A stretch of 5,720 nucleotides of DNA, taken from Desulfobacteraceae bacterium (GTDB taxonomy: Bacteria; Desulfobacterota; Desulfobacteria; Desulfobacterales; Desulfosalsimonadaceae). Within the stretch, counting starts at the first letter, position 1. The number at the start of each line of letters is the position of its first letter. The notes under the pieces were generated by a model. The model was not told the origin of the DNA and searched no databases. It saw only the letters and a program-made list of their open reading frames with translations. Where the stretch lies: NCBI GenBank assembly GCA_024636355.1, contig JAGXHH010000087.1, forward strand, positions 1 through 5,720. Direction: 5' to 3'. Made by a program: the position numbers and the translations under genes. Positions 1 to 5,493 of the stretch are shown here, one piece after another.

Positions 1-1929
1 GGGCAGGTCCTGACCCTGCAGCAGATCCGGGAAAAACTTCATGCCGACGGTATCCGGGATGTGTCCCTCGATGTCTGGTTCGATGACCTGGTCCGGCAGG
101 CCGACAACGATCATATCCTGGCAGAAGCCATCGGGGCGGCCGAAGCAAAGGTCGTGCTCGGCTATTTTTTCCAGATGAATGCCGAACAGGGTGCGCATAC
201 GTCCGGGGACCAGGTCCGTTCCCAGGCGGATGCTGCCGACAGTTCGCGGTTTTCTCTGGTCCGCTACGCATCCCAGAACTCTCAGCAGGTTCCGTTTATC
301 AAAGCGCATCTGCCCGAAGCCAACATTCCCCGCATTGCCGGGGCCACGCCGTACAGCGGCTACTTCAACATGTTTCCCGACGATGACGGGGTCATTCGAT
401 GGATTCCCGGGGTGCTCGAATACGAGGGGCAGATGTACGCCCATTTATCCTTAAAAACCCTGGCGGCCCATTTGCAGGCGCCGTTGACCCTCCATGTGGC
501 CGATTTTGGCGCCAGTCATGTGCAGATCGGGGATCTTGCCGTTCCCACGGACGAACTCGGAAGGATCATGATCAATTACCGGGGAGGTGCGAACACCTAT
601 GATCACATCCCGGTGACCGACATTTTAAACGACCGGATCGATCCGGAACGGGTCCGCGGCAAAATCATCATCGTCGGTGTAACGGCGGTCGGCATCTACG
701 ACCTCCGGGTCACGCCGTTTGAAAACGTCTACCCGGGTGTGGAAATTCATGCGGGGCTGATTGACAGTATTTTGTCCCGGGATTTTCTCCATCAGCCGGC
801 CTGGGCGGCTCTTTTCGACATCTTCGGCATGGTGTGCGCCGGCCTGCTGTTCGGCTTTGCGCTTCCCCGTCTCGGGGTCACCTACGGCGCGCTCGCGGCC
901 CTCCTGTTCGCTGCCGGGTACTTCGTGCTTACCCAGTACCTGTTTTCGGAAATGGGCCTGGTGTTAAACCTTGTCTATCCGCTCCTGGTGATCCTTGCCC
1001 TCTACCTGTTTCTGTCTATTTACCGGTACCTGGTCCAGGAGGGGCAGAAGCGTTTCATCAAAAACGCCTTTTCGACCTATCTTTCCCCATCGGTAGTAAA
1101 TCAGCTTATCGACTCGCCTGAAAAACTGGTGCTGGGGGGTGAAAGACGCGAAATCACCGCCTTTTTTTCGGACGTGGAAGGCTTTACCACGATTTCGGAA
1201 AGACTTGCCCCGGAAGCGCTGGTGGAACTGTTAAACGAGTTTTTAACCGAAATGACCGATATCGTCCTTGAAAAATCGGGAATGGTCGATAAATTCGAAG
1301 GAGATGCGATTATCGCCATGTTCGGGGCGCCAAACGAACTCAAGGACCATGCCATAGCCGCCTGCCATGCCTCTATTCAGATGCAGAAGCGGCTCGAGGC
1401 CCGGCGGCCGAAATGGGAGCAGGAAAAAGGGGTGACCCTGAAGATGCGGATCGGCCTGTTCAGCGGCCCGGCGGTGGTGGGAAATATGGGTTCCAAGAGT
1501 CGGATGGATTATACGATGATGGGCGATACGGTCAATACGGCCGCTCGTCTCGAGGGGGTCAACAAGTTTTACGGCACCTACGTAATGATCGGTGAGACCA
1601 CCTATGATGCGGCCGCCGATGCGGTTTTCGCCAGACAGCTTGATTCGATCAATGTCGTGGGGAAGAAACAGCCGGTCAGAATCTATGAATTGATCGGTTT
1701 TGCAGATGATGCCGATGAGAACCTGCGCCGGCTGGTTGCCTTCTACGAAAAGGGACTGGCCGCTTACCGGGACCGGTCGTGGGATGATGCCGTCGACTTT
1801 TTCGGACAGGCCCTGGCCGTTTCTCCGGAAGACCGGCCAAGCCGGGTGATGATCGATCGGTGCCGGCAATATAAAGTAAATCCTCCCGGTACGGACTGGA
1901 ACGGGGCATTTACCATGCAGAGCAAGTAG
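1..1929 (+). CDS. CHASE2-domain class III adenylate cyclase, 5'-truncated by the window edge
   Basis: A membrane-anchored sensor enzyme predicted to convert ATP to cyclic AMP. The frame is open from base 1, giving 642 codons; a GTG at 61 lies inside the CHASE2 domain and is not the true start. Codons 1 to about 265 are the extracytoplasmic CHASE2 sensor, with the characteristic GYFNMFPDDDGVIR block near 120-133 and PGVEIHAGLIDSIL near 245-258. Three hydrophobic helices follow at about 268-290, 292-315 and 320-343, then a cytoplasmic cyclase domain at about 380-560. The two metal-binding aspartates are present (Asp391 in FSDVEGFT, Asp435 in DKFEGDA). So are the ATP-selecting Lys431 and Thr505 (DYTMMGD) and the transition-state Asn512 and Arg516 (VNTAARLE), so the enzyme looks active and prefers ATP over GTP. 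The tail, about 573-624, is a TPR-like helical segment common in this family. The ligand cannot be read from sequence. It is probably co-transcribed with the next gene, 28 bp downstream. Confidence 0.93.
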   Translation, partial: GQVLTLQQIREKLHADGIRDVSLDVWFDDLVRQADNDHILAEAIGAAEAKVVLGYFFQMNAEQGAHTSGDQVRSQADAADSSRFSLVRYASQNSQQVPFIKAHLPEANIPRIAGATPYSGYFNMFPDDDGVIRWIPGVLEYEGQMYAHLSLKTLAAHLQAPLTLHVADFGASHVQIGDLAVPTDELGRIMINYRGGANTYDHIPVTDILNDRIDPERVRGKIIIVGVTAVGIYDLRVTPFENVYPGVEIHAGLIDSILSRDFLHQPAWAALFDIFGMVCAGLLFGFALPRLGVTYGALAALLFAAGYFVLTQYLFSEMGLVLNLVYPLLVILALYLFLSIYRYLVQEGQKRFIKNAFSTYLSPSVVNQLIDSPEKLVLGGERREITAFFSDVEGFTTISERLAPEALVELLNEFLTEMTDIVLEKSGMVDKFEGDAIIAMFGAPNELKDHAIAACHASIQMQKRLEARRPKWEQEKGVTLKMRIGLFSGPAVVGNMGSKSRMDYTMMGDTVNTAARLEGVNKFYGTYVMIGETTYDAAADAVFARQLDSINVVGKKQPVRIYELIGFADDADENLRRLVAFYEKGLAAYRDRSWDDAVDFFGQALAVSPEDRPSRVMIDRCRQYKVNPPGTDWNGAFTMQSK

Positions 1930-1947
1930 TCAGGATTTGGATGTCAC

Positions 1948-1953
1948 AGGGGG
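1948..1953 (+). promoter_or_regulatory. Ribosome-binding site fixing the start of the LPP20-like gene
   Basis: AGGGGG lies four bases before the ATG at 1958. It favours that ATG over an in-frame TTG at 1937, which would add seven residues ahead of an otherwise normal signal peptide. Confidence 0.6.
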
Positions 1954-1957
1954 AAAA

Positions 1958-2833
1958 ATGAAACGAATTGCATGTGCTGTCTGCTTTCTGATGGCATTCG
2001 GATCTGTCGGACGGATCCTGCCGGCACTCGCCGGTGATCTCGTGATATCCACAAAACATGGCCGGATCAACTGGTCGGAGCATTTCGTGGAGGCCAACGG
2101 CTCCGGTGTGCCGTCTGCCGACAGCCTCAATACGCCACTGGCCCGGGATCAGGCAATACGCAATGCCCGGCGGCAGGCCTATCAGAATCTGCTGAATACC
2201 GTTCTCACCCTGCCCTTGACCTCGGAGTCCACGATCCGGGACTATGTAACAAACAAGGATGAGGTCTTGTCCAAAATCGAAGGCCTGTTAAGCAATGCCC
2301 CCATGGAAACCACCCGGTACCTGTCGGACGGCACCGTCGAGGTTGTCAAGCGGATGACGTTGAGCGGCGCCTTTTTGCAACTGGTCCTTCCCGAAACGAT
2401 TATACAGCTGGAAATGAAGAAAATGGGGAAGGGCGCCTCGGAGGAATCGGGTCGAGCGTATACCGGCCTTGTTGTCGATGCCCGGGGGTTGACGTTGACG
2501 CCGGCCCTGTGTTTCAAAATTTTTGACGAAGCGGGCCAGGAAGTTTACGGGCCGGCGTATGTGAGCCGGGAGAATGCGGTGCAGCACGGCATTTGCACTT
2601 ACCGGACCGAGATCGTCGATATCGCTGCAAGCGAACGGATCGGGGGCAATCCACTGATCATCCGGGGGTTGAAAACCGTCGAGGCCGGCGGGACGGATAT
2701 CGTCATCAGCAGTACGGATGCTTTATTGCTGAGAAGCGCGGTCGAGCACCTGTTCTTTTTAAGGAAATGCGGCGTGCTGGTTCTCGTCGATCCGGTGGCG
2801 ACGGAAAAAGCGGAAAAAGCGAAGGAATCATAA
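1958..2833 (+). CDS. Exported LPP20-like protein of unknown function
   Basis: A 291-residue protein with a typical Sec signal peptide: basic MKR start, hydrophobic core, and a likely signal peptidase I site after Ala25 (LPALA/GD). No lipobox cysteine is visible, so it is probably soluble in the periplasm or loosely envelope-associated rather than a lipoprotein. Residues about 60-155 resemble the LPP20/FlgP-like fold: an alanine- and arginine-rich helix (ARDQAIRNARRQAYQNLL) followed by the strand-rich SDGTVEVVKRMTLSGAFLQL. Residues about 158-285 form a second conserved block (YTGLVVDARGLTLTPAL, VYGPAYVSRENAVQHG, NPLIIRGLK, DIVISSTDA) that I recognise from other deltaproteobacterial envelope proteins of unassigned role. 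The last ten or so residues are charged (ATEKAEKAKES) and probably disordered. It follows the cyclase gene by 28 bp, so the two are probably co-expressed. Assignment to LPP20 is from remembered similarity; a molecular function cannot be given. Confidence 0.8.
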   Translation: MKRIACAVCFLMAFGSVGRILPALAGDLVISTKHGRINWSEHFVEANGSGVPSADSLNTPLARDQAIRNARRQAYQNLLNTVLTLPLTSESTIRDYVTNKDEVLSKIEGLLSNAPMETTRYLSDGTVEVVKRMTLSGAFLQLVLPETIIQLEMKKMGKGASEESGRAYTGLVVDARGLTLTPALCFKIFDEAGQEVYGPAYVSRENAVQHGICTYRTEIVDIAASERIGGNPLIIRGLKTVEAGGTDIVISSTDALLLRSAVEHLFFLRKCGVLVLVDPVATEKAEKAKES

Positions 2834-2849
2834 TTGATGGCCTCGTAAA

Positions 2850-2898
2850 AAGTATTTTTTTTCTCGCCAAGACGCCAAGGCCGCAAAGAAAAATACTT
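2850..2898. repeat. CGCCAAGA-type tandem repeat enclosed by an A/T-rich inverted repeat
   Basis: A perfect 10-bp inverted repeat (AAGTATTTTT at 2850-2859, AAAAATACTT at 2889-2898) encloses three imperfect 8-bp units: CGCCAAGA (2865-2872), CGCCAAGG (2873-2880) and CGCAAAGA (2882-2889). CGCAAAGA-like runs after a T-tract are a short intergenic repeat I recall from many bacterial genomes. The preceding bases TTGATGGCCTCGTAAAAAGT (2834-2853) also resemble a repeat I associate with Desulfobacterota. It begins just after the stop codon of the LPP20-like gene. Whether it is mobile or structural cannot be told from one copy. Confidence 0.5.
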
Positions 2899-2925
2899 AA
2901 TTATAACTACAAAGGTTTATACAAT

Positions 2926-2966
2926 AAAAAAACCGCCCGCAGGTTAACTGCCTGGGGCGGTTTTTT
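2926..2966. terminator. Strong bidirectional intrinsic terminator
   Basis: An A7 tract (2926-2932) is followed by CCGCCC (2933-2938), one bulged G (2939), CAGG (2940-2943), a 7-nt loop, CCTG (2951-2954), GGGCGG (2955-2960) and T6 (2961-2966). This gives a 10-bp GC-rich stem with U-tracts on both strands. It should end the plus-strand cyclase/LPP20-like transcript and also stop any metK read-through from the other side. Confidence 0.9.
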
Positions 2967-2976
2967 ATTCGATTTT

Positions 2977-3000
2977 AAAAAACTGGTCCTCTGGGCCAGG
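2977..3000 (-). terminator. Terminator-like hairpin, distal copy for metK
   Basis: CTGGTCCTCTGGGCCAGG at 2983-3000 is identical to 3222-3239. Read on the minus strand it folds as CTGGCCC/AGA/GGACCAG, with one G-T wobble and a 3-nt loop, and is followed directly by T6 (complement of the A-run 2977-2982). That is the arrangement of an intrinsic terminator for transcripts coming from metK. Confidence 0.6.
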
Positions 3001-3019
3001 TCAGAGGCAAAGGGCTATG

Positions 3020-3047
3020 CCTGGATTCATCAAGCAGGGAATCCAGG
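3020..3047. repeat. 9-bp inverted repeat hairpin (CCTGGATTC/GAATCCAGG)
   Basis: CCTGGATTC (3020-3028) and GAATCCAGG (3039-3047) are perfect complements around a 10-nt loop. The pattern recalls degenerate GGATTCCC-type palindromic repeats seen in several proteobacteria. Its right arm is also the left end of the larger inverted element at 3039-3172, so the two structures would be mutually exclusive. Confidence 0.55.
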
Positions 3048-3172
3048 AGCCAGAATTCAGAATTCAGAATTCAGAATAAGGATTCGCCTTCGGCTCAATC
3101 AGGATAGAGAATATGCCGGAGCGAAGCGACATCCGAATACCTTCTGGCTCCTGGCTCCTGTATTCTGGATTC
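3039..3172. repeat. Inverted-repeat element with arms built of 7-bp units
   Basis: The outer ends GAATCCAG (3039-3046) and CTGGATTC (3165-3172) are complementary. A 13-bp perfect pair, CCAGGAGCCAGAA (3043-3055) and TTCTGGCTCCTGG (3142-3154), also lies within it. Both arms are heptamer arrays. The left arm read on the minus strand has ATTCTG units, then GCTCCTG, then GATTC. The right arm on the plus strand has CTTCTG, GCTCCTG twice, TATTCTG, then GATTC. The core (3078-3143) holds further imperfect pairing: AAGGATTCG with CGAATaCCTT, and CTTCGGCTC with GAGCGAAG, around a 22-nt loop. There is no ORF. It looks like a non-autonomous palindromic or REP/MITE-like repeat, but mobility is inference. 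Confidence 0.6.
3051..3077. repeat. Tandem CAGAATT heptamer array, 3.9 copies
   Basis: CAGAATT is repeated without a mismatch at 3051, 3058 and 3065, with a fourth partial copy at 3072-3077. This creates three GAATTC sites spaced 7 bp apart. It forms part of the left arm of the inverted element. Confidence 0.9.
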
Positions 3173-3216
3173 TTTTCTAACGAACCAGGGGAATAAAGCC
3201 CATTTCAGGGACAACC

Positions 3217-3239
3217 AAAACCTGGTCCTCTGGGCCAGG
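3217..3239 (-). terminator. Terminator-like hairpin just downstream of metK
   Basis: The second copy of CTGGTCCTCTGGGCCAGG is at 3222-3239. With the extra C at 3221 the minus-strand stem is CCTGGCCC/AGA/GGACCAGG (8 bp, one wobble), followed by TTTTGGTT. It lies about 25 bases beyond the metK stop codon, where a terminator is expected. The U-tract is short (four bases), so it may be leaky; the copy at 2977-3000 and the hairpin at 2926-2966 would back it up. Confidence 0.65.
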
Positions 3240-3264
3240 ATATTTATTTAAGTGCCGGTGCGAT

Positions 3265-4434
3265 TCAGATGCCGGCTTTTTCCCGGATTTCATCGGCCTT
3301 GTTCGTTTTTTCCCAGGTAAAATCAGGATCATTTCTTCCAAAATGCCCGTAAGCAGCGGTTTTTCGATAGATCGGCCGCTTGAGGTCTAAATACTTGATG
3401 ATGCCGGCGGGCCTCAGGTCGAAGACTTCCCGCACGATCTTTATGGCGTCGGATTCATCGATCTTTCCGGTATTGAGGAAATCGACCAGGATGGAAACCG
3501 GTTCGGCCACACCGATGGCATACGCCACCTGGACTTCACATTTGCGGGCCAGGCCGGCGGCCACAAGGTTCTTGGCGATGTGGCGGCCCATGTAGGATGC
3601 GCTGCGGTCCACCTTGGAGGGGTCCTTTCCGGAAAAGCATCCGCCGCCATGGCTGCCATTTCCGCCATAGGTGTCGACGATGATCTTTCGCCCGGTCAGC
3701 CCGCAGTCGCCCATCGGTCCGCCGACCTCGAACTTGCCGGTCGGATTGATGAAATAGCGGGTCTTGTCATCGATCATATCGAGTGGCAGCACCTTTTTGA
3801 TCACTTCCTCGATGATCCCTTCCTTCAAGGAATCATAGGTGACGCCGGGGTTGTGCTGGGTTGACAGGACGACCGTGTCGATCCGCTTCGGCTCACCGTT
3901 TACATATTCAATGGTGACCTGGGACTTGCCGTCGGGGCGCAGGAAATCAAGCGTCCGGTTTTTCCGCAGTTCTGCCAGTTTCTTGGTGAGCTTGTGGGCG
4001 TACAGGATCGGCATCGGCATTAATTCCGGGGTTTCATCGCAGGCATAACCGAACATCAGCCCCTGGTCGCCGGCGCCTTGCTCCTTGTACAGGCCCTTGT
4101 CGTCATCAACGCCCTGGGCGATATCCGGCGATTGCTTGTCGATGCTGGTGAGCACGGAACAGGTCTGCCAGTCGAAGCCCATTTCCGAAGAGCAGTACCC
4201 GATCTCTTTGATGGCTTCCCGGACCACTTCCGGGAAATCGACGGTTGCCTGGGCGGTGATTTCGCCGGCGATAAACGCCAATCCGGTAGTCACCAGTGTT
4301 TCACATGCGACCCGGCAGTTTTTATCCTGTGCCATTATCGCGTCGAGAACCGAGTCGGATATCTTGTCAGCAACCTTGTCCGGATGGCCTTCGGTTACGG
4401 ATTCCGAGGTAAAAAGAAAGCTTTTTTTTGACAT
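3265..4434 (-). CDS. metK: S-adenosylmethionine synthetase (methionine adenosyltransferase)
   Basis: Cytoplasmic enzyme making S-adenosylmethionine from ATP and methionine, with release of phosphate and pyrophosphate; it supplies methyl groups. At 389 residues it is full length for the family. Visible signatures are SESVTEGHPDK at 10-20 (catalytic His17, metal-binding Asp19), GAGDQGLMFGYA at 120-131, GPMGDCGLTGRK at 239-250 and the glycine-rich GGGCFSGKDPSKVDRSA at 263-279, ending with the usual HFGR...FTWEKT near the C-terminus. The loop before and within the glycine-rich signature reads GGNGSHGGGCFSGKD, where E. coli has GGMARHGGGAFSGKD; the catalytic Lys and Asp are kept. The ATG start has a good ribosome-binding site six bases upstream. 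It lies 98 bp after panC on the same strand. No SAM riboswitch was recognised in that gap. Confidence 0.98.
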   Translation of the reverse strand: MSKKSFLFTSESVTEGHPDKVADKISDSVLDAIMAQDKNCRVACETLVTTGLAFIAGEITAQATVDFPEVVREAIKEIGYCSSEMGFDWQTCSVLTSIDKQSPDIAQGVDDDKGLYKEQGAGDQGLMFGYACDETPELMPMPILYAHKLTKKLAELRKNRTLDFLRPDGKSQVTIEYVNGEPKRIDTVVLSTQHNPGVTYDSLKEGIIEEVIKKVLPLDMIDDKTRYFINPTGKFEVGGPMGDCGLTGRKIIVDTYGGNGSHGGGCFSGKDPSKVDRSASYMGRHIAKNLVAAGLARKCEVQVAYAIGVAEPVSILVDFLNTGKIDESDAIKIVREVFDLRPAGIIKYLDLKRPIYRKTAAYGHFGRNDPDFTWEKTNKADEIREKAGI

Positions 4435-4440
4435 GGCTGA

Positions 4441-4446
4441 CTCCTT
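4441..4446 (-). promoter_or_regulatory. Ribosome-binding site of metK
   Basis: Minus-strand AAGGAG, preceded by further As, lies six bases before the ATG at 4434. It confirms that start. Confidence 0.8.
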
Positions 4447-4521
4447 TTTTGAAATTTCAGTTTGAGATTTGTCCGGCTGAAATCAGGTGATGCAGTCGAG
4501 GAAACGAATGTCTATTCGGTA

Positions 4522-4544
4522 CCGCCAGGCCGTTATGCCGGCGG
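4522..4544 (-). other. Hairpin spanning the end of panC
   Basis: Minus-strand CCGCC (complement of 4540-4544) pairs with GGCGG (complement of 4522-4526), with an inner GGC/GCC pair and one bulged T, overlapping the panC stop codon. No strong U-tract follows. It may be an RNA-processing or 3'-stabilising stem, or a weak terminator between panC and metK; it could also be chance. Confidence 0.3.
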
Positions 4545-5384
4545 GGTAAGCATCATATTGTCGATCAGTCGGGTTTGTCCGATACGGACGGCCATGGCCA
4601 TCAGCACCGGGCGGTCAATAACGGCTACGTCTTCGAGTGTATCGGGATCGCAGATTGTGATGTAATCGATCTGTGTGTCGGCCGCGGCCTCGATTGCAGC
4701 CGTGGCGGTCTTAATCAGTGCCGCAGATTCGGTTGCGCCTTTTTCCGCCAGATCACGGGCGGCATCAAGGGAGCGGAAAAGGCAAACAGCCGCCGTCCGC
4801 TGGCTTTCGGACAGGTACTTGTTCCGGGAACTCATGGCCAGGCCGTCGGTTTCCCGCACCGTCGGGGCGCCGATGATGCGGACATCGAAATTCAAGTCTG
4901 CGGTCATTCGCCGGAGAACCGCCAGTTGCTGGTAATCTTTCTGCCCGAATACCGCGCAGTGCGGCTTGACGATATTAAACAGCTTGGCGACGATGGTCAT
5001 AACCCCCCGGAAGTGCCCGGGTCGCGACAATCCGCAGAGGTGTTCGGGCAATTGGGTCTGGATAACATAGGTTTCATACCCGCCGGGGTACAGCGTGTTC
5101 CTGTCCGGAGTAAACACCAGATCCACCCCGGCCTTTTCGGCCAGTGCCATGTCCCGGGCGGGATCACGGGGATAACTGTCGAGGTCCTCGTTCGGCCCGA
5201 ACTGGGTCGGGTTGACAAAGATGCTGAGGATCACACGGTCGGCCTGGCGGCGCGCTTCTTTCATCAGCGAAACATGCCCCTCGTGCAGGTACCCCATGGT
5301 CGGGACAAACGCAACGGTGTGACCGTCCCGCCGGATCTGATCGGCCCGCTGCTGCATATCGGATATCGATTGAATGATTTCTAT
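4533..5384 (-). CDS. panC: Pantothenate synthetase (pantoate--beta-alanine ligase)
   Basis: Cytoplasmic enzyme that joins pantoate and beta-alanine using ATP, via a pantoyl-adenylate, the last step of pantothenate (coenzyme A precursor) synthesis. Counted from the chosen start it has 283 residues, the same as E. coli PanC. The nucleotide-binding motif TMGYLHEGH ends at His37, with His34 also present. VNPTQFGPNEDLDSYPRD is at 58-74, CGLSRPGHFRGV at 117-128, VFGQKDYQQ at 145-153 and the KMSKS-like ETDGLAMSSRNKYL at 178-191. All expected catalytic motifs are intact. The start is unusual: where relatives have an ATG (typically MEII), this gene has ATA (5382-5384), eight bases after AGAGGA. Alternatives are an in-frame ATG at 5430-5432 (299 aa, weak ribosome site) and a TTG at 5481-5483 (316 aa), whose extra codons would run through a terminator-like hairpin. 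Product certain, start uncertain. Confidence 0.95.
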   Translation of the reverse strand: MEIIQSISDMQQRADQIRRDGHTVAFVPTMGYLHEGHVSLMKEARRQADRVILSIFVNPTQFGPNEDLDSYPRDPARDMALAEKAGVDLVFTPDRNTLYPGGYETYVIQTQLPEHLCGLSRPGHFRGVMTIVAKLFNIVKPHCAVFGQKDYQQLAVLRRMTADLNFDVRIIGAPTVRETDGLAMSSRNKYLSESQRTAAVCLFRSLDAARDLAEKGATESAALIKTATAAIEAAADTQIDYITICDPDTLEDVAVIDRPVLMAMAVRIGQTRLIDNMMLTPPA

Positions 5385-5392
5385 GATCGCAT

Positions 5393-5398
5393 TCCTCT
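5393..5398 (-). promoter_or_regulatory. Ribosome-binding site pointing to an ATA start for panC
   Basis: Minus-strand AGAGGA (within TAAGAGGAAT) lies eight bases before the ATA at 5384, or five before the adjacent ATC at 5387. The only nearby ATG (5390-5392) is out of frame and runs into TAG after two more codons. Confidence 0.5.
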
Positions 5399-5453
5399 TA
5401 TCTCGTTTGTTCAAAGCGGCCGGCGCCCGCATCAATTCTTGAAAATCAACAGC

Positions 5454-5480
5454 ACGGCAGCTTCGGGACCCGGCTGCCGT
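5454..5480 (-). terminator. Terminator-like hairpin after the DUF1015 gene
   Basis: Minus-strand ACGGCAGC pairs perfectly with GCTGCCGT (8 bp; complements of 5473-5480 and 5454-5461). The stem extends by CGG/CCG past a 2-nt bulge and has a 3-nt loop. It starts 13 bases after the DUF1015 stop codon and is followed by GCTGTTGATTTTC, a poor U-tract. It may end or attenuate the upstream transcript before panC. Its presence argues that this stretch is leader rather than panC coding sequence. Confidence 0.5.
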
Positions 5481-5493
5481 CAAGGCCGCCGAT

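Larger units (their letters stand above)
2834..3264. other. Convergent intergenic region, non-coding and repeat-rich
   Basis: This 431-bp stretch lies between the stop codons of two converging genes. I see no protein gene with a credible start, ribosome-binding site or recognisable product. It is filled with terminator-like hairpins and short repeats listed separately. The stretches 2899-2925, 3001-3019 and 3173-3216 show nothing recognisable. Confidence 0.75.

Noticed and set aside
61..63. GTG as the start of the cyclase gene
   Set aside because: The frame is open back to base 1 and the residues upstream continue the CHASE2 domain, so the true start is outside the window.
1243..1869. A 208-codon minus-strand open frame inside the cyclase gene
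   Set aside because: It lies wholly antisense to the conserved cyclase domain, with no recognisable product or ribosome-binding site.
1937..1939. TTG start for the LPP20-like protein
   Set aside because: The ATG at 1958 has a closer, better ribosome-binding site and gives a normal signal peptide.
3051..3160. CRISPR-like array
   Set aside because: The 7-bp units are tandem without spacers and far too short for CRISPR repeats; no cas genes are nearby.
2593..3180. A plus-strand open frame running from the LPP20-like gene into the intergenic repeats
   Set aside because: Its first part is an out-of-frame reading of a real gene and the rest reads through a strong terminator and the repeats.
4435..4532. 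SAM riboswitch upstream of metK
   Set aside because: The 98-bp gap shows no recognisable SAM riboswitch core or following terminator switch; only a short palindrome (TGAAATTTCA, 4450-4459) and a weak stem are seen.
4435..4532. A promoter for metK (TAGACA as a -35 box)
   Set aside because: No acceptable -10 box follows at 16-18 bases, so I could not support it.
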